From: Panax quinquefolius
Taxonomy: Eukaryota; Streptophyta; Magnoliopsida; Apiales; Araliaceae
Length of the DNA stretch: 64,000 nucleotides
Direction: 5' to 3'
NCBI GenBank assembly: GCA_020205615.1
Contig: CM035160.1
Span: forward strand, 3,760,437-3,824,436
This document shows positions 46,976 to 59,635 of the stretch, one piece after another. A model generated the notes under the pieces. That model worked only from the letters and a program-made list of their open reading frames with translations. It searched no databases and was not told the DNA's origin. Made by a program: the position numbers and the translations under genes. Position 1 is the first letter of the stretch. Each line of letters opens with the position of its first letter.

Positions 46976-49900
46976 CAAAATGATTCATGAAAAACGTTAG
47001 TTTAGACACTATTTCAACTAATTGTTATCCAAAGTAGTGTTTTATTTGGTAGTTAGAGAGTAGAATGCCAACATAAAAGAATTTTGGTACTTGCATTGAG
47101 AGGAGTAGCGGTTGGCTCCAACAGGGGAGGATCCAGCTTGAAACTTGATTGGGTCAAATTCGGAATTTTTTTTAATAAGAATAAAAATTAATTTTATAAA
47201 ATGAATCACAAAATTAAATAATCCTCAAATATTGTTTGCAATAATATTTTTCGATGTTTTATTGCTTAAAATTGTTGCATGATAGCCTCATTTTTAATAG
47301 TTATAAAATATCATATATCAATAACATTTACGTGTCTTCTTCCAATTCCTCTGCCTTGTCATACATATATAAAATTTATTTGTAAAATTTATAATGTTTA
47401 ATGAATCATCTCAACGTATCGAATTAACATTTAAAAATTAATAATGAAGTAATAATTAAAGATTATATAGAAAAGATTTGATTATTACATGATTGATTCA
47501 AAAGTAGTCAAATAAGTTAGCCTTAACGTGAAATATTTAATTAGGCCAGAACAGAAATCATAACAAGCGTAACCCTCTTGATCAGTCTGATTCCAGAGAG
47601 AATCAATAAGTGTTTGGCGGTCAGCAATTTCATTCGTCAAAAAAGTCATACAAGATCATGAAATTAAAAAAAGTTTCAAATATATTGTTCGCTACTTTCA
47701 AATATTTCATTCTCGTCTTTTTTATGGTTTCAAATATATATTTCATTTTTTTTTTCTTTTCTTTGAAAAAATTGTGGGTCCGACAAAACCAGGACTTGTC
47801 ATGGTGGGGTTTTCGCTAATTCTCATAAAAATAATTTTGAAAAAATTGTGACTAATTCTCTTAGATTATATAAAATGTAAAATAATTTAAAAAAAAATAA
47901 AATCATCTGAAAAACGTCATGTATAATAATACGGAGAGAGTAATTTGTAATTCTTCAAAAATAAATTTAATTAATCAGAATTTACAAAGTTTCTTTACTT
48001 TGGTATTGGATGCTATGTATATATAGGCTTTAGCTAATATGGGTTTGGTTTAAGCTAGTTCAGAACTTGCTATAGTACTATGAAAGTACTCTCCTAACAT
48101 TTTTAATAAATTAACATTTATTTCTCAGCAGTTTTTTTTCCTATTTCCCGGAAGCTGTGCCTCTGACTCTGACGGGGAGGTTGTGGTTCAAAATAAAGGG
48201 CTTGTCAACTGTCAAAAATTTGACCAGAAAATTAATGATACAAGCAAGATAAACAAACAAACTCCATAATATATATATATAATATTGAAGAAATTTCTAA
48301 ATGAAATTAATTATTTATTAAGAGATACATGAGTCATGCATGCATGATTTCAAAACTTGAGGGAAACCATTACTACTTTTGAGGACATTCACGTATAATC
48401 ACATATAGGGCTTTTTATTAAAACCAAATTGTTTCAAGAGCTAGCAATCTGAATTTGAGCCAAAAGCAAATGTTCAATTTGAAATAAGAGAAAAATCTAG
48501 TAAAGTTATACTATTTGTCTTTGTCTAGAATTAATTACGCTGTTAAATTCATTATCATAATTCTATAAATATTAGAAAATATGTTGGATACATACTTGGA
48601 TAATTAATGTCTACATATTTATTCAAATAATTAATAGGATTACTTAATTAAGAATAGTTCAATATTAGTTTTCTATTATTTTTAAGTTGTAGCTGTAAAG
48701 TTGTAATTATCTTTTTAAGTAATACTCCCTCCGTCTCGAAATAAACGTCTTAATTGATTTCGGCATGCTGATTAATAATATTTTTTTTTACCTGAATTGC
48801 CCTTTTGAATTACTTATTAATTGAAGTATTTTCTCTACTTTTCTATGAAGTATTACTTCTTCCCATGTGAATAAGTTCTGTAGATCATTCTTTTCGTTAT
48901 TTATACATTCTTAATAAGTATTAAAAGCTAGAATGAACAGAGAAAAATAGTCTAGAGAGTCATTAAATAGAAAACATATTATACTGGTTATATGAGAGAA
49001 AATGGTAGTATAATAATTCATTAGTTCCCAATGCAAATCTTTTCTCATTTCTTTAATTTTCAACAAAATTAGAGTAAAAAGATTTCGAGAGTATAAGTGG
49101 AAAAATAGGATAAAAGTAGTTATAAATATAAAAATAGGATATTTATTGTAGAACATCTTAAAAAAATTAGAACATTTAATACGGGAAGGAGGAAGTAATA
49201 AGTTTGAGTAGATATTAATATGGAGTATTAATTATAAAGATGAATATAATGTACATATTCAATTATTCATAATATGTATTCCAGCTCTATATATAAAGAA
49301 ACAAGAGTAGTCGTGGTGTAAAAGAACACAATACTGGGCTTTGTAGGCCATTCAGCCTTGAATTGGTTTATTTTATGGAGATAAATTGATCACATAAACA
49401 TACCTTTTATTGGGCTGATTATTTTAAGTTTAGGAATTCCTTTACACATTAAAAAAATGTTTTTTTTAAAAAATGATATATACAAAAAATAATTAATTTT
49501 TTGAAATAGGAGTAAAATTTTATCAAATATATATCCACTAAAATAATTATTTTCTAAATATACTCATTTTGAGAAAAATAAATGATCATTTTATAAAATT
49601 TTATTTTCTTAAACAATAATGATTAGTTTTCCAATTTTTTTAATATTTTTGAATTTGAATTATTTTTTGACTTATTTACCCATAGTAAAACTGCACATGC
49701 TTCAATTTGGATGAAATTTGGTCAGAGGAACAAAGTTGACACAAATCACCCACTTAGAGGACTCAATTGAAGAATTAAAAATAAATTTGCACGTGCATAA
49801 TCGAAGTCATGATTAGACGTTCATAATTAAGTTCAAATTAATTCCACATTCTTTTATTAATGACACCACTAACTAGACAAGTGTTAGACCAATACATTTT

Positions 49901-50463
49901 CATATTTTTAAGCTAACACGAGACTTGTACTAATTATTTTTGAATTTCTCATTTTATCTTGCACTTACGTACTCAATATAATTAACAACATTATTATTAT
50001 TAAACTAAGATTTATGCATTCATAAATATTTTGGTATTCCAATGCATCTCAGTCTTAATTAAAGAACCCAAACTAAAAAATATATAGATAATGAGTGATA
50101 TACATTTGGTATTTACAATATTTTAATGATTGGTGAACCTAATTACTAGTATAATTATCTATCTCATTCAACTTAATCATTCACTATAAATAACATTTTA
50201 CCTGCACACCAAATTAATCCTACAAAATCACTATGTAAGAACATACATGCTCCTTTGAATTAAAATTAGCGTTACATTAACTATTTCTCAATATAAATTC
50301 AAACTTTCAAAATTAATTAAAAAAGCTGATATATTAATTACACCATGCACCACCGCTTTACAATACAGTTCATGCATGCACCTTTGGAAGTTTCCTAGCT
50401 GCTGGAATTCATTTATTTGGGCGAAAATTCTAACCATCATATATGACCAAATTAAATAAATAT
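46976..50463. other. Intergenic DNA between the nest and the second ERF gene
   Basis: Host-like AT-rich DNA with no supported gene. It contains a Stowaway-like element (48722-49198) and a partial similar end near 47900-47942 (CGGAGAGAGTAATTT). The open frame at 47610-47819 begins at a non-ATG codon and has no recognisable domain. Confidence 0.6.
48722..49198. mobile_element. Stowaway-like MITE, ~475 bp
   Basis: The left end TACTCCCTCCGTCTCGAAAT and the inverted right end TACTTCCTCCTTCCCGTATT are matching terminal inverted repeats of the Stowaway type (CTCCCTCCGTCCC). TA dinucleotides stand at both edges, the usual target. It has no coding capacity; the frame at 48911-49156 is chance. Confidence 0.7.
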
Positions 50464-50464
50464 G

Positions 50465-50471
50465 TATAAAT
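50465..50471 (+). promoter_or_regulatory. Possible TATA box of the second ERF gene
   Basis: TATAAAT lies 93-99 bp before the ATG, a usual distance. A second candidate TATAAATA is at 50186-50193, which would make a much longer leader. Confidence 0.4.
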
Positions 50472-50563
50472 TAAGCCATCAATCCTACAACTTAAAATCT
50501 TGAATTCTTGGTTACCATATTATTTAGGGTTTAAGATTAAACTTGCACAAGCAGTACTCCAAT

Positions 50564-51049
50564 ATGGAAGCAGGGAAGGCCGTCGTGGACAAGGGAGAAA
50601 AGGGACGGGTGGAGATCAAGTACCGCGGCACACGGAGGCGGCCGTGGGGAAAGTACGCGGCGGAGATACGTGATCCGAACAAGAACGGGGCACGAATATG
50701 GCTGGGGACATTTGAAACCGGCGAAGAGGCGGCGCGTGCATATGATAGGGCTGCATTTGCTTTAAGGGGACACCAAGCCCTTCTAAATTTCCCAAATGAT
50801 GGTCATTATAAAAGTAGGACAACTACAAATCAAGGACTAATTTATAAAACTAGTGCATCATTACCATCGTCGTCTTCAAATATTAGCATTGATCAGGCAG
50901 CTACTGGAGAGAATTCAGAAGTGGGATCATCAAGTACAATATTTAAAAGACAATTGGAGCAAGTTGTGGAGTTTGAGTATTTGGATAATAATGTGTTGGA
51001 GGAGCTTCTGGGGACACAAAACTCAAGTAAAAGATCAAAGTCCTTGTAA
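50564..51049 (+). CDS. Ethylene-responsive transcription factor, small group IXc type (ERF95/96/98-like)
   Basis: Intronless, 161 residues. A nuclear DNA-binding factor expected to bind GCC-box promoters. A short N-terminus is followed by one AP2/ERF domain at about 19-77: [47 protein letters not shown]. The linker is Ser/Thr-rich. The C-terminal motif [16 protein letters not shown] (about 134-149) is the acidic activation motif of group IXc. Small size plus this motif fit the Arabidopsis ERF95(ESE1)/ERF96/ERF98 subgroup. I start at the ATG at 50564; the upstream in-frame extension to 50543 would need a TTG. Odd point: Thr replaces the nearly invariant Val in YRGVR. The frame is intact. Group call firm, exact orthologue not. 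Confidence 0.93.
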   Translation: MEAGKAVVDKGEKGRVEIKYRGTRRRPWGKYAAEIRDPNKNGARIWLGTFETGEEAARAYDRAAFALRGHQALLNFPNDGHYKSRTTTNQGLIYKTSASLPSSSSNISIDQAATGENSEVGSSSTIFKRQLEQVVEFEYLDNNVLEELLGTQNSSKRSKSL

Positions 51050-51143
51050 TTAATTACCTAATTACTTGAGCTGAAAAATTAGTTTTGAATTTTACAAGGT
51101 TTGAATAGTAAATGAGGCTCATGAACATATATATATTCACGTG

Positions 51144-51149
51144 AATAAA
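51144..51149 (+). terminator. Possible polyadenylation signal of the second ERF gene
   Basis: AATAAA lies 95 bp after the stop codon. No other AATAAA lies closer. Confidence 0.4.
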
Positions 51150-51659
51150 GCTCATTCCTTTAGTTTTATACACCCACAATATTGTAACAGGAAAATTTAA
51201 TTTGTAACTTGTGTAATTTTCATTTTATAGATCTTTATATTTGTTAGGGATCTTTATCTTGTGTCCATCATCAGTTGTCAATATATATACTACTACTACA
51301 AATCTTGGTGGTTAATTAGTGTTTAGGGTGTAGTATAAGTTTACTTAAATATTAAGTACAAAAGTAGTAGTAACTAGCTAGTAGTTTTCTTTTAAGAAAT
51401 TAAGAATTTGAAGTGATCCTGACTTTATATTACTTACTAATTAAATGATCACAGATTGATGTTTCATTAATTGGACAACTTTATGTATATTCTACTCCTA
51501 TTAATTAAGTAACCTTAATTATAATAATTAATGGAGCTTTGATGCATGCGCTAAGTCACTAATAATAATTAAGAGCACATGTCAAAATGGGATGTATTTG
51601 TAACATGCTCATATGTTTTACAGTTTTACTCAAGTTCAGTACTCTAAGACAAACTCACA

Positions 51660-51662
<3 letters not shown>

Positions 51663-51714
<52 letters not shown>
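51663..51714. repeat. (TA)n microsatellite
   Basis: About 26 AT dinucleotides. Confidence 0.95.
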
Positions 51715-51716
<2 letters not shown>

Positions 51717-52657
51717 TAGTTTCTGGATTATGAAAGCTAAATTTTGGATTATTAATGAAAAATCATTTTTGCCTTTTGCGAACTTTAAATTGATGACGAA
51801 TCTATATGAGAAGCTTAATGTGTTAGTTCTAATTAAGTTCTATGAGACACGAAATTAGGTATAGGTTTAACCATCAGCCTATATATATAGAACGGGTGAG
51901 GGAAGACAAATTAAAGAGTCACATTCAATAATAATAATAATAATAATAAATTGTCGACGGTCATCAAGTTTACATGCATCATGATTAACATAATGAGCAG
52001 ATGAATAAATTATTATTATTATTATTATACTTTTATCTTTATAAGGTCAACCTCTCTATTGTTTAGTTAATTAACTAATTGCATGTTTTAATTAGTTAAA
52101 TCCCATATTTGATGAGTTTAATTTGTAGTGTCATGAATATTACGTGTACTTGAGTCGTCACTAATTATGCATATATGCTTAAGTAATCAAGAAGTGACGA
52201 GATTAATTACGACAATCAATGTTGTAATGAGCTACGTACTCCAACAACTTTTAGGCAATACTTATTGTAGTAATTGAATTTTCAATAACTACAGTAATTA
52301 AGAGCCACTGAACTTAATAGTCGCTAATTAATCTCATTTCAAGCAATTTCCTGTTCAGAAAGACTCACTATTTTAAAATTATAGATATATTTGAATTTTT
52401 TAAAAATCAATTTATAAAATCTTAAAATTCAAAATTGATATAAACTTTTTTATATTTTAAAAGCAACAAATATTATGATAAGTAGTAGTATTATATAATT
52501 TTAAGTAATTAGTTTAAAATAATTGTATTTTTGGGTATTCCAATTTCAAATAAGTAGGAATGTAAAAATTTGAGGAATTAACTTCAAGAGAACAAATGTA
52601 AACCTGATTTTGAAACAAATAAGTAATTATTTATATATATGCGATAAAATTAAATAT

Positions 52658-54998
52658 TGTAAGACCCCAAACTTTTATAAATAAAGATAAATTTTCTATA
52701 ATTATTATTTTTGAATATTATGGAATAAATTTGATATAATGTTATAGTTGTGGGTAATATTTATAAATTTTGCAAAGTATGCAAGTGGTTATATTATTCG
52801 ATTAATTGGGGAATATTAGGTTTAGCGAGGGAATAATATTCTGATAACTACTCAATCATTGGTAGACCTACAATGTAATTATTAGAATTGAGAAAACGAC
52901 AAAAATATTTTATTGAAATAATGGCGGAAGTTTTACCGTTGATCTTGTTGAACTACTTTAAGAAGTAAAAAGAACGATGTCACGATGTGGTTGCATAGTA
53001 GACACGCGGTATTGATTATTGACGCTTATGTGAGAAGTCACCTCGGTTTGATTCCATTATTGTCGATTAATAATATGAATTATTATAAGCGATAATGACG
53101 TTTTGTTTTATTCAGTATTATTAACGTAATAAAAATGTAAACATCTTTTATATAAAAATGTAATACTTTTATTAAAGTTATTCTATAAATAAAATATATT
53201 ATATTTTATTACGTAGTGTTGCACGTAGTGTTTTGTGATAGTGTTGCATAGTATTTGCATAGTAAAATATTTTTATATAAATAGAATATATTATATTTTA
53301 TTTAAAAGATTTTGCTTTAAATATGAACAAATCGATTAAAGTAAATCAATACGGGACTGATTCATGGATTAATTACTATGCATTCTATTTTTCTATAAAT
53401 AAGCTCATTCCTTCATTATTTTCTTACGAATTCATTTTGGCTACAAAGAGAGAAACTATATAGAGAAAGAAGAAAAGTATTCGCTACTTCACTTTGCCAA
53501 TATTTAGTTCTTCAAGGTAGGGAATATTATTTTTTTTTGTACTCGTAAGGGGTGTTATTCTTTCTTATTCATGAAGAAGCATTGTTATTCCATTGCTTAT
53601 TATTATTACATTGGAATAACTTGTATATCGTGGTTTACCCTATACTTGGTGGCATTCTTCTATTATTCATTTGGAACATCCGTGCGTGTGTTTTACACGG
53701 ACCTGGTTAAAATCTTTATTTGATACGTTGGAACATCCATGCGTGTGTTTTACAGGACTGGTTAAAATCTTTATCATTCTGTTGGAATATCCTATTCGTG
53801 TGTTTTACACCGGATCCGGTTCCATCTTTATTATTCATTGGAACATCCCGTCGATTGAATTTCACGACTTCGGTTACATTATTATTATTACATTGGAATA
53901 ACACTGCATACATGCAATCACCGCATGCATGGTGATTTCTTTTGTTATTCCATTCTTTATTATACCCGGTTGGTTAAAACTTTGACTTCTATACTCCATG
54001 AAATTAGTAGAATATCCTCGATATTTGCGTTTCATCCGAGATCTTTCATGGAAATATTCTTACGATCATTCTTGAATTTTACTCTACAAAATAGTATCAT
54101 GTTGACAATTTGGACGTTAATAATTCTGGATAAAATAATTCTTGAACTTGTTTTATTGAATTCTTATATCATTGTCATCATCCTCATGTTTATATTTTTT
54201 TTAAAGTCAAATACATGGGTCTGTAGTGCATAGATGGACTTGGTATGATTATGACGAGAGACTATTGATTGTAATCATGGCCGTAATGTTACAAATGATG
54301 TGGTAAAAATCCTCGTTGGCCATAGTGCATTGATGGGAGGTTGTTGGCATGATCATGACCATTAATGAATACACAACTATTCTTGCCCGTAGTGCATGAA
54401 TAATTGTGGTCGTGATACTAAAGAATATCCTTGGTCAGTAGTGCGGGGTGATTCGATGATGTGGAATATTTGTTAAAGTTTGAGTCTCAAATTTATAACG
54501 GTGATGAAAAACCTTTTAAAACCTAAAAGATGGTAGACTTTATTTTCTACTTGACTCTTTTAATGGATTGCATATTCGCCACTGATTAAAGCGGGTTGTC
54601 ATTGTATTTTATCGGTTTAACATTATTCAAGACTATTGATAATTTATTCGCATTATCTTAGTCATAATATTTCTTCTTGGGCTAGTTGAGCTCACCCTTT
54701 CTTTTCTTTGTTCTTTTAGGAAATGAGAACATATTTGGACGCAGTCGGGGAGCGGAGTAATGGTCCGAGAGGATAGCATTAGTAGTCCTCACTATTCGTG
54801 AAATAGTGTGATAATAATTGTAATGAGGACTCCTTTTGAGTTTGTATAATATCTAGTAGATAATATTTGTATTCAAACTCACGATTTTATGTCGTATTAT
54901 TATACCTACAGCAGTTATATTAGTAAGTTGTATTTAAATTACGCACCATGTATCGACTACCCAAGATGGGTGATGTATACCTAATTTTGGGGCGTCAC
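52658..54998 (+). repeat. 5' LTR of B4 (2341 bp)
   Basis: Begins TGTAAGACCCCAAACTTTTA and ends GGGGCGTCAC directly before the PBS. It is shorter than B1 because the GTAATTACC and CGAACCACTTG arrays are absent. The 60-bp array is kept (53580-53900), as is the GTAGTG array (54220-54450). Confidence 0.9.
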
Positions 54999-54999
54999 G

Positions 55000-55020
55000 G
55001 TTAGTATCGAGCTTAGGATA
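55000..55020 (+). other. Primer binding site region of B4
   Basis: GGTTAGTATCGAGCTTAGG follows the LTR edge. It matches the A3 PBS (TGGTATCGAGCTTAGGG) apart from one change, so it is a decayed initiator-Met-type PBS. Confidence 0.65.
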
Positions 55021-55172
55021 TGATCCTGGCTAAGATGTGAGAATAGTACTAGGAGGAGAGGCAGGGAATACCTTCGCTAGTATGACCTACCTAAGTTTAT
55101 GTGCTATTTTTTATTGGCTCACGAATATAGGGATAATTTGTTACATGTCAATTAACCTTTTGTTTTGTGGCG

Positions 55173-56395
55173 ATGTCGAAAATGACATCCGAGAATGTTG
55201 AGAATAGCAATGGAGCACAAAGCGATCGTTGATTCGCCACATATCAATAATCGAGGATAATGTGCATCGGGAAGGCGACAATCCTCATGAAAATAACAAC
55301 TTGACCAAATGATGAATGATCAAATGTTCAGAGGCTTTATGCAATTTATGCAACAATGAAAGCGAGACCGACTCTGCCCAAAACGTAGGTGGAAACACCG
55401 AAAACTCTCGTGGCACGCCGTTAAACAATTCAAGGAGCTGGGACCACCGGAGTTTAAGGGAGAGCAAAACCACTTACGGCGGAAGCATGGATAAAGCAGA
55501 TTACCAAGATATTTGATGTCTTGGGATGCTCTCGAGGAGCAAAAGGTTCCTTTGCCGCCTTTTATGTCATGCGGAGGCGATTCTTGGTGGGAATTGGTAA
55601 AAGCGTACTCAACCTCTTTGCAGATGAAGATATCTTGGGAGAAGTTCGGGGAGGCATTTCAACGACAAATACTTTCACGAAAGTATTCGCCACATGAAGG
55701 AGGTGGAGTTTATCAAGTTGGAATAAAATAATATGGTAGTATCACAACACGAGGCAAAATTTGCGGAGTTATCACGATTTGCGTCCCACTTGGTGGATAA
55801 TGAAGAAAGAATGGCGCGAATGTTTTTAAGAGGTTTGAAGTCGGAGATACGTCAACATCTTTTTTTCATAAACCGTGTTTGTATTCGGATGTTGTAAATA
55901 GGGCTCGATTAGTGGAGCGCGATAACGAGTCAACCTTAACTAAAAGAAGCGGTAGACAAAATTATAATATACCGGTGAGAGTAGTCATCGAGCGGTGACA
56001 ACAAGCGTGGAGGGAATCAACAGGCGGATATGGTAACCACGCCGGTGGTAATCGAGGCCAAAACAATAAGAATGGACATTTCAAGAAACGGAGATTCAAC
56101 AATGTTGGAAAGGCGTCAAAGACCAAAGACCGTTGTTAAGGAAGGAGAAAGACCACCTATCATATGCTTCAAATGCGGAGGAGAGGGACACATCATCCAA
56201 ATCAAGCTGCGTCGTCAGTCAAAACATGTTATAATTGTGGAAGAGAAGGTCACTTAGCTCGATTTTGTGCGCCACAGAAGACAAATTCAACTAGGATGGA
56301 GGCACCAAAGGCCATCCCGAGAAAAGTCAAAACCCAGAAAGTCTGAGGGAGGCGTTTGTTGTGACCTCCCGAGAGCAAAGAACCCGAATGAGGTC
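55173..56395 (+). pseudogene. Family B gag (B4)
   Basis: The likely start is the ATG at 55173 (MSKMTSENVENSNGAQ), soon followed by stops. Gag pieces are at 55316-55516, 55513-55731 and about 55740-55920 (MFLRGLKSEIRQ-like), in several frames. Two Cys-His knuckles are at 56164-56265: the first is damaged (CFKCGGEGHIIQ), the second is complete, CYNCGREGHLARFC (C-X2-C-X4-H-X4-C). The 3' end joins the protease region. Confidence 0.75.
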
Positions 56396-56900
56396 ATCAC
56401 GGGTAAGCTTATCATAAACTCTAATGAAGTCTATACTTTATTTGATCTGGGTTCTACCCATTCTTTTATTTCTCTACTTGCGCTCATCGATTAAATTTGA
56501 CTCAGGAGAAATTAGACTTGACTTTATCTGTGGAAACTCCGTTGGGAGAAACCTTCATTACATCCACTATTTATAAGTCTTGTTTGGTTCAAATCGGTAC
56601 CCTCACATTACCCATCGATCTTATTTCATTAAAAATACTTGCATTTGACGTGATTCTAAGGATTGATTGGTTAACTACTTATCATGCAAAAATTTATTGT
56701 TTTCGTAAGGTTGTTAGCTTTCATATTCCTAATCAACCTATTATAGGAATTCAAACGACCAAACCATTAAAATCAATCACGGTCATCTCAAGCCATAAAG
56801 CTATTCGTTTATTGAAAAACGGATGTCAAGCTTTCTTAGCTCATGTCACGATTTAAAACAAAAATACGTCGGTTTTGAGCGATATTTTTATTGTTAATAA
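56396..56900 (+). pseudogene. Family B aspartic protease region (B4)
   Basis: VYTLFDLGSTHSFIS (about 56427-56470) ends one frame; the next starts at 56497 (LDLTLSVETPLGETF, LAFDVILRIDWLTTYHAKI) and is open to 56856. The active-site triad is D-L-G as in family A. A single frameshift separates the two parts. Confidence 0.75.
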
Positions 56901-58315
56901 ATTTCTGGACGTATTCCCAGAAGAACTCCGGCCTACCCCAGAGCGTGAAATTGAATTTTGTATCGACCTTGAACCCAGACAAAACCTATTTCCAAAGCCC
57001 CATATCGAATGGTTCCTATTGAACTCGTGGAGTTAAAGACCCAACTACGAGGAATTGTTAGACATTGGCTTTATTCGTCCCTAGTACTTCTCCTTGGGGT
57101 GCTCTGTTCTATTCGTGAAGAAGAAAAGATGGGAGTATCGACTTTGTATTGATTATCGGGAGTTGAATCATGTCACCATCAAAATAGGTATCCATTGCCA
57201 CGTATTGATGACTGTTTGACCGGTTGCAAGGAGCCAAATTCTTTTCAAAGATTGATCTTCGTTCTCGATATCACCAATTGAAGATTAGAAGCACGTGACA
57301 TTCCAAAGACGGCTTTCGGAACTCCAGACGGGCATTATGAATTCTAGTCATGTCCTTTGGATTGACTAATGCTCCTGCCGCCTTCATGGATATGATGAAC
57401 CGAGTATTCAAGGAATATTTAGATCACTTTGTGGTCGTCTTTATTAATGACATCCTTATTTATTCCAAAAGCCGTGAAGATCATGAGAAACACTTGAGGT
57501 CGACACTCCAAAAGCTTCGTGAATATAAGCTTTATGCAAGTTGAAGAAATGCGAGTTCGGCGAAGAAGTAGCATTCCTTGGGCACGTGGTATCAAGTCAT
57601 GGAATATCTGTTGACCCAAAGAAAGATTGAAGCTATTCAAAGTGGGAACAACCTAAATCGATGACCGAAGCGCACGTAGCTTTCTCGGTTTATTGGTTAT
57701 TATCGGAGATTCGTGGAATGATTTTCTCGAATCGCTACTCCATCGACTCGGTGACTCGAAAAGATACAAAGTTCGGTTGGAGCGAAGAATGTGAGAAGAG
57801 TTTTCAAGAACTCAAGAGGAGACTTATTTCAATTTTGTTGCTCGACAATACCATCCGGCTCGGAGGATTTGTCATCTACGGTGATGCTTTCCGCAAAAGG
57901 TTGGGATATGTTTCTCATGCAACATGGAAAAGTTATAGCCTATGCCTCGCGACAACTCAAAGAATATGAGAACAATTATCCTACTCATGATCCGGAGTTG
58001 GCAAATTATTGTCTTCTTGACTTAAAATTTGGAGGCATTACTTGTATGGGAGAAAGTGGAAATCTTTACGGATCATAAAAGCCTCAAATATTTCTTCACT
58101 CAAAAGGAACTCAACACGCGACAACGACGTTGGCTTGAACTGTTGAAAGATTATGACCATACCATCCAATACCATCCTCGAAAAGCGAGCGTGGTAGGCG
58201 ACGCATCAGTGTAGAAGATCATACGCAAGCACGAGTGCGTTATTGTCAACGCAAAGGCCCATTTTGTGTGACTTGCAAAGGATGGAGATAGAGTTAAAGA
58301 CTCTGGGGGACGCAT
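56901..58315 (+). pseudogene. Family B reverse transcriptase / RNase H (B4)
   Basis: RT pieces lie at 56985-57330 in broken frames, then [20 protein letters not shown] at 57350 and [14 protein letters not shown] near 57430-57475. The catalytic FIDD pair therefore reads FIND: the first of the two Asp is changed to Asn (GAT to AAT). RNase H is spread over 57661-57969, 57791-58078 and 58029-58214 ([19 protein letters not shown]). Both the residue change and the frameshifts indicate loss of activity. Confidence 0.8.
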
Positions 58316-59635
58316 GTGATGATAGGGAATATACGAGTAAAACCGACTTTAATCGATAAAGTTAAAAGTCGCTCAAGCTACGGACACGGAGGCGATGCGT
58401 ATGAGGAAGAAAGTGCAAGAAGGTGCTATCTTGGGAAGAAAGAATCGATGAAGAAGGAATACTTGAGTCAACTCCGGACTTTGTGTTCTAACGACTACGA
58501 TTTAAAGTATAATATCATGATGGAGGCGCACAACACACCATTTGCAATCCATCACAGGAGTACCAAAATGTATCATGATATTCGGCTATACATTTTGGTG
58601 GAGCAATATGAAGAGAGAGATAGGACTTTATTTATCTCAAGGTGTCTAACTTGTCAACGAGTTAAAGCGGAGCATCAAGTACCAAAAGGTCCATTGCAAC
58701 CACTTGAAATTCCGGAATGGAAGTGGGAGCACATTACCATGGATTTCGCACGGTCTTCCTAAGGTTTTCAAGGCATTGATGCGATTTGGGTCATTGTTGA
58801 TAGATTGACCAAGTCCGCTCATTTCTTACCGATCGAGAAACTTATACACTTGAACGTCTTGCTTTCGTATGTACATAAGCGAGATTGTAAGGCGCATGGT
58901 ATGCCGATATCCATAGTTTTCGATCGAGACCCAAGATTCACTTCACGATTTTGGGTTAGTTTGCAAAAAGCTATGGGCACAGATTTACGATTTAGCTTTC
59001 GGCATATCATCCTCGGACGGACGTACGATCGGAGAGGACTATTCAAACTCTTGAAGATCTATTAAGACTACTGTGTCCTTGATTTCAAGGGAGTTGGGAC
59101 AAGTTCTTACCATTGGTGGAGTTTTCTACAACAACAGATTATCAAGCAAGTATTGGCATGGCTCCATTCAAGCGTTGTATGGAAAAGAAAGTGTCGATTC
59201 TCCATTATCTTTGGGATGGGACGGTGGGTGAAGCAATGTTGTTGGGACCGGAGTTGGTACGCATGACTACGGAAAAGATTTAAACGATCCGACAACGTAT
59301 AAAAACCTCACAAAATCGATAAAAGAGTTATCCGATCTTCATCGAAAGGACGTGGAATTCGATATAGGAGATCATGTGTTGTTAAGAGTTGCTCCATGGA
59401 AAGGAGTTACAAGATTTGGAAAGAGAGGAAAACTTAATCCTCGATTCCTCAAATTCTATTTTTAATCTTCGATCGAGTAGGAGGCTGTGGCTATAGACTC
59501 GCTTTCCGCCAAATATGTCTCGTGTTCATAACGCTTTTTCACATATCCATATTACGTAAATATGTGAAAGACCCGAACCATATTATTGAGTTAGAACCTA
59601 GGATGAAATAGCGGAAGATTTGACGTATGAAGAGG
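58316..59635 (+). pseudogene. Family B integrase, C-terminally truncated (B4)
   Basis: The frame 58316-58762 contains the zinc-binding part (HNTPFAIHHRSTKMY, CLTCQ) and runs into the core. The core continues at 58790-59060 ([25 protein letters not shown]). Later pieces at 59340-59570 give the C-terminal domain (VGDHVLL-like, GVTRFGKRGK) in broken frames. The chromodomain-like tail is lost at the junction with the copia fragment. Confidence 0.78.

Larger units (their letters stand above)
51050..52657. other. Intergenic DNA downstream of the second ERF gene
   Basis: No supported gene. A long (TA)n run is at 51663-51714, AAT repeats near 51929-51950 and TTA repeats near 52010-52028. The open frame at 51613-51858 encodes Tyr-Ile repeats from the TA run and is not a gene. 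Confidence 0.6.
52658..59635 (+). mobile_element. Family B Ty3/gypsy chromovirus, 3'-truncated (copy B4)
   Basis: 5' LTR 52658-54998, PBS, gag, protease, RT, RNase H, integrase and the start of the C-terminal tail, all plus strand. The internal proteins are close relatives of family A, so A and B are sister lineages with different LTRs. The coding similarity stops at about 59635, before the chromodomain-like part, PPT and 3' LTR, where a copia LTR fragment begins. The left flank AATAT (52653-52657) has no partner. Confidence 0.9.

Noticed and set aside
50616..50822. Minus-strand 68-residue frame
   Set aside because: Antisense shadow of the AP2 domain of the second ERF gene.
51613..51858. 81-residue frame with Tyr-Ile repeats
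   Set aside because: Created by the (TA)n microsatellite at 51663-51714.
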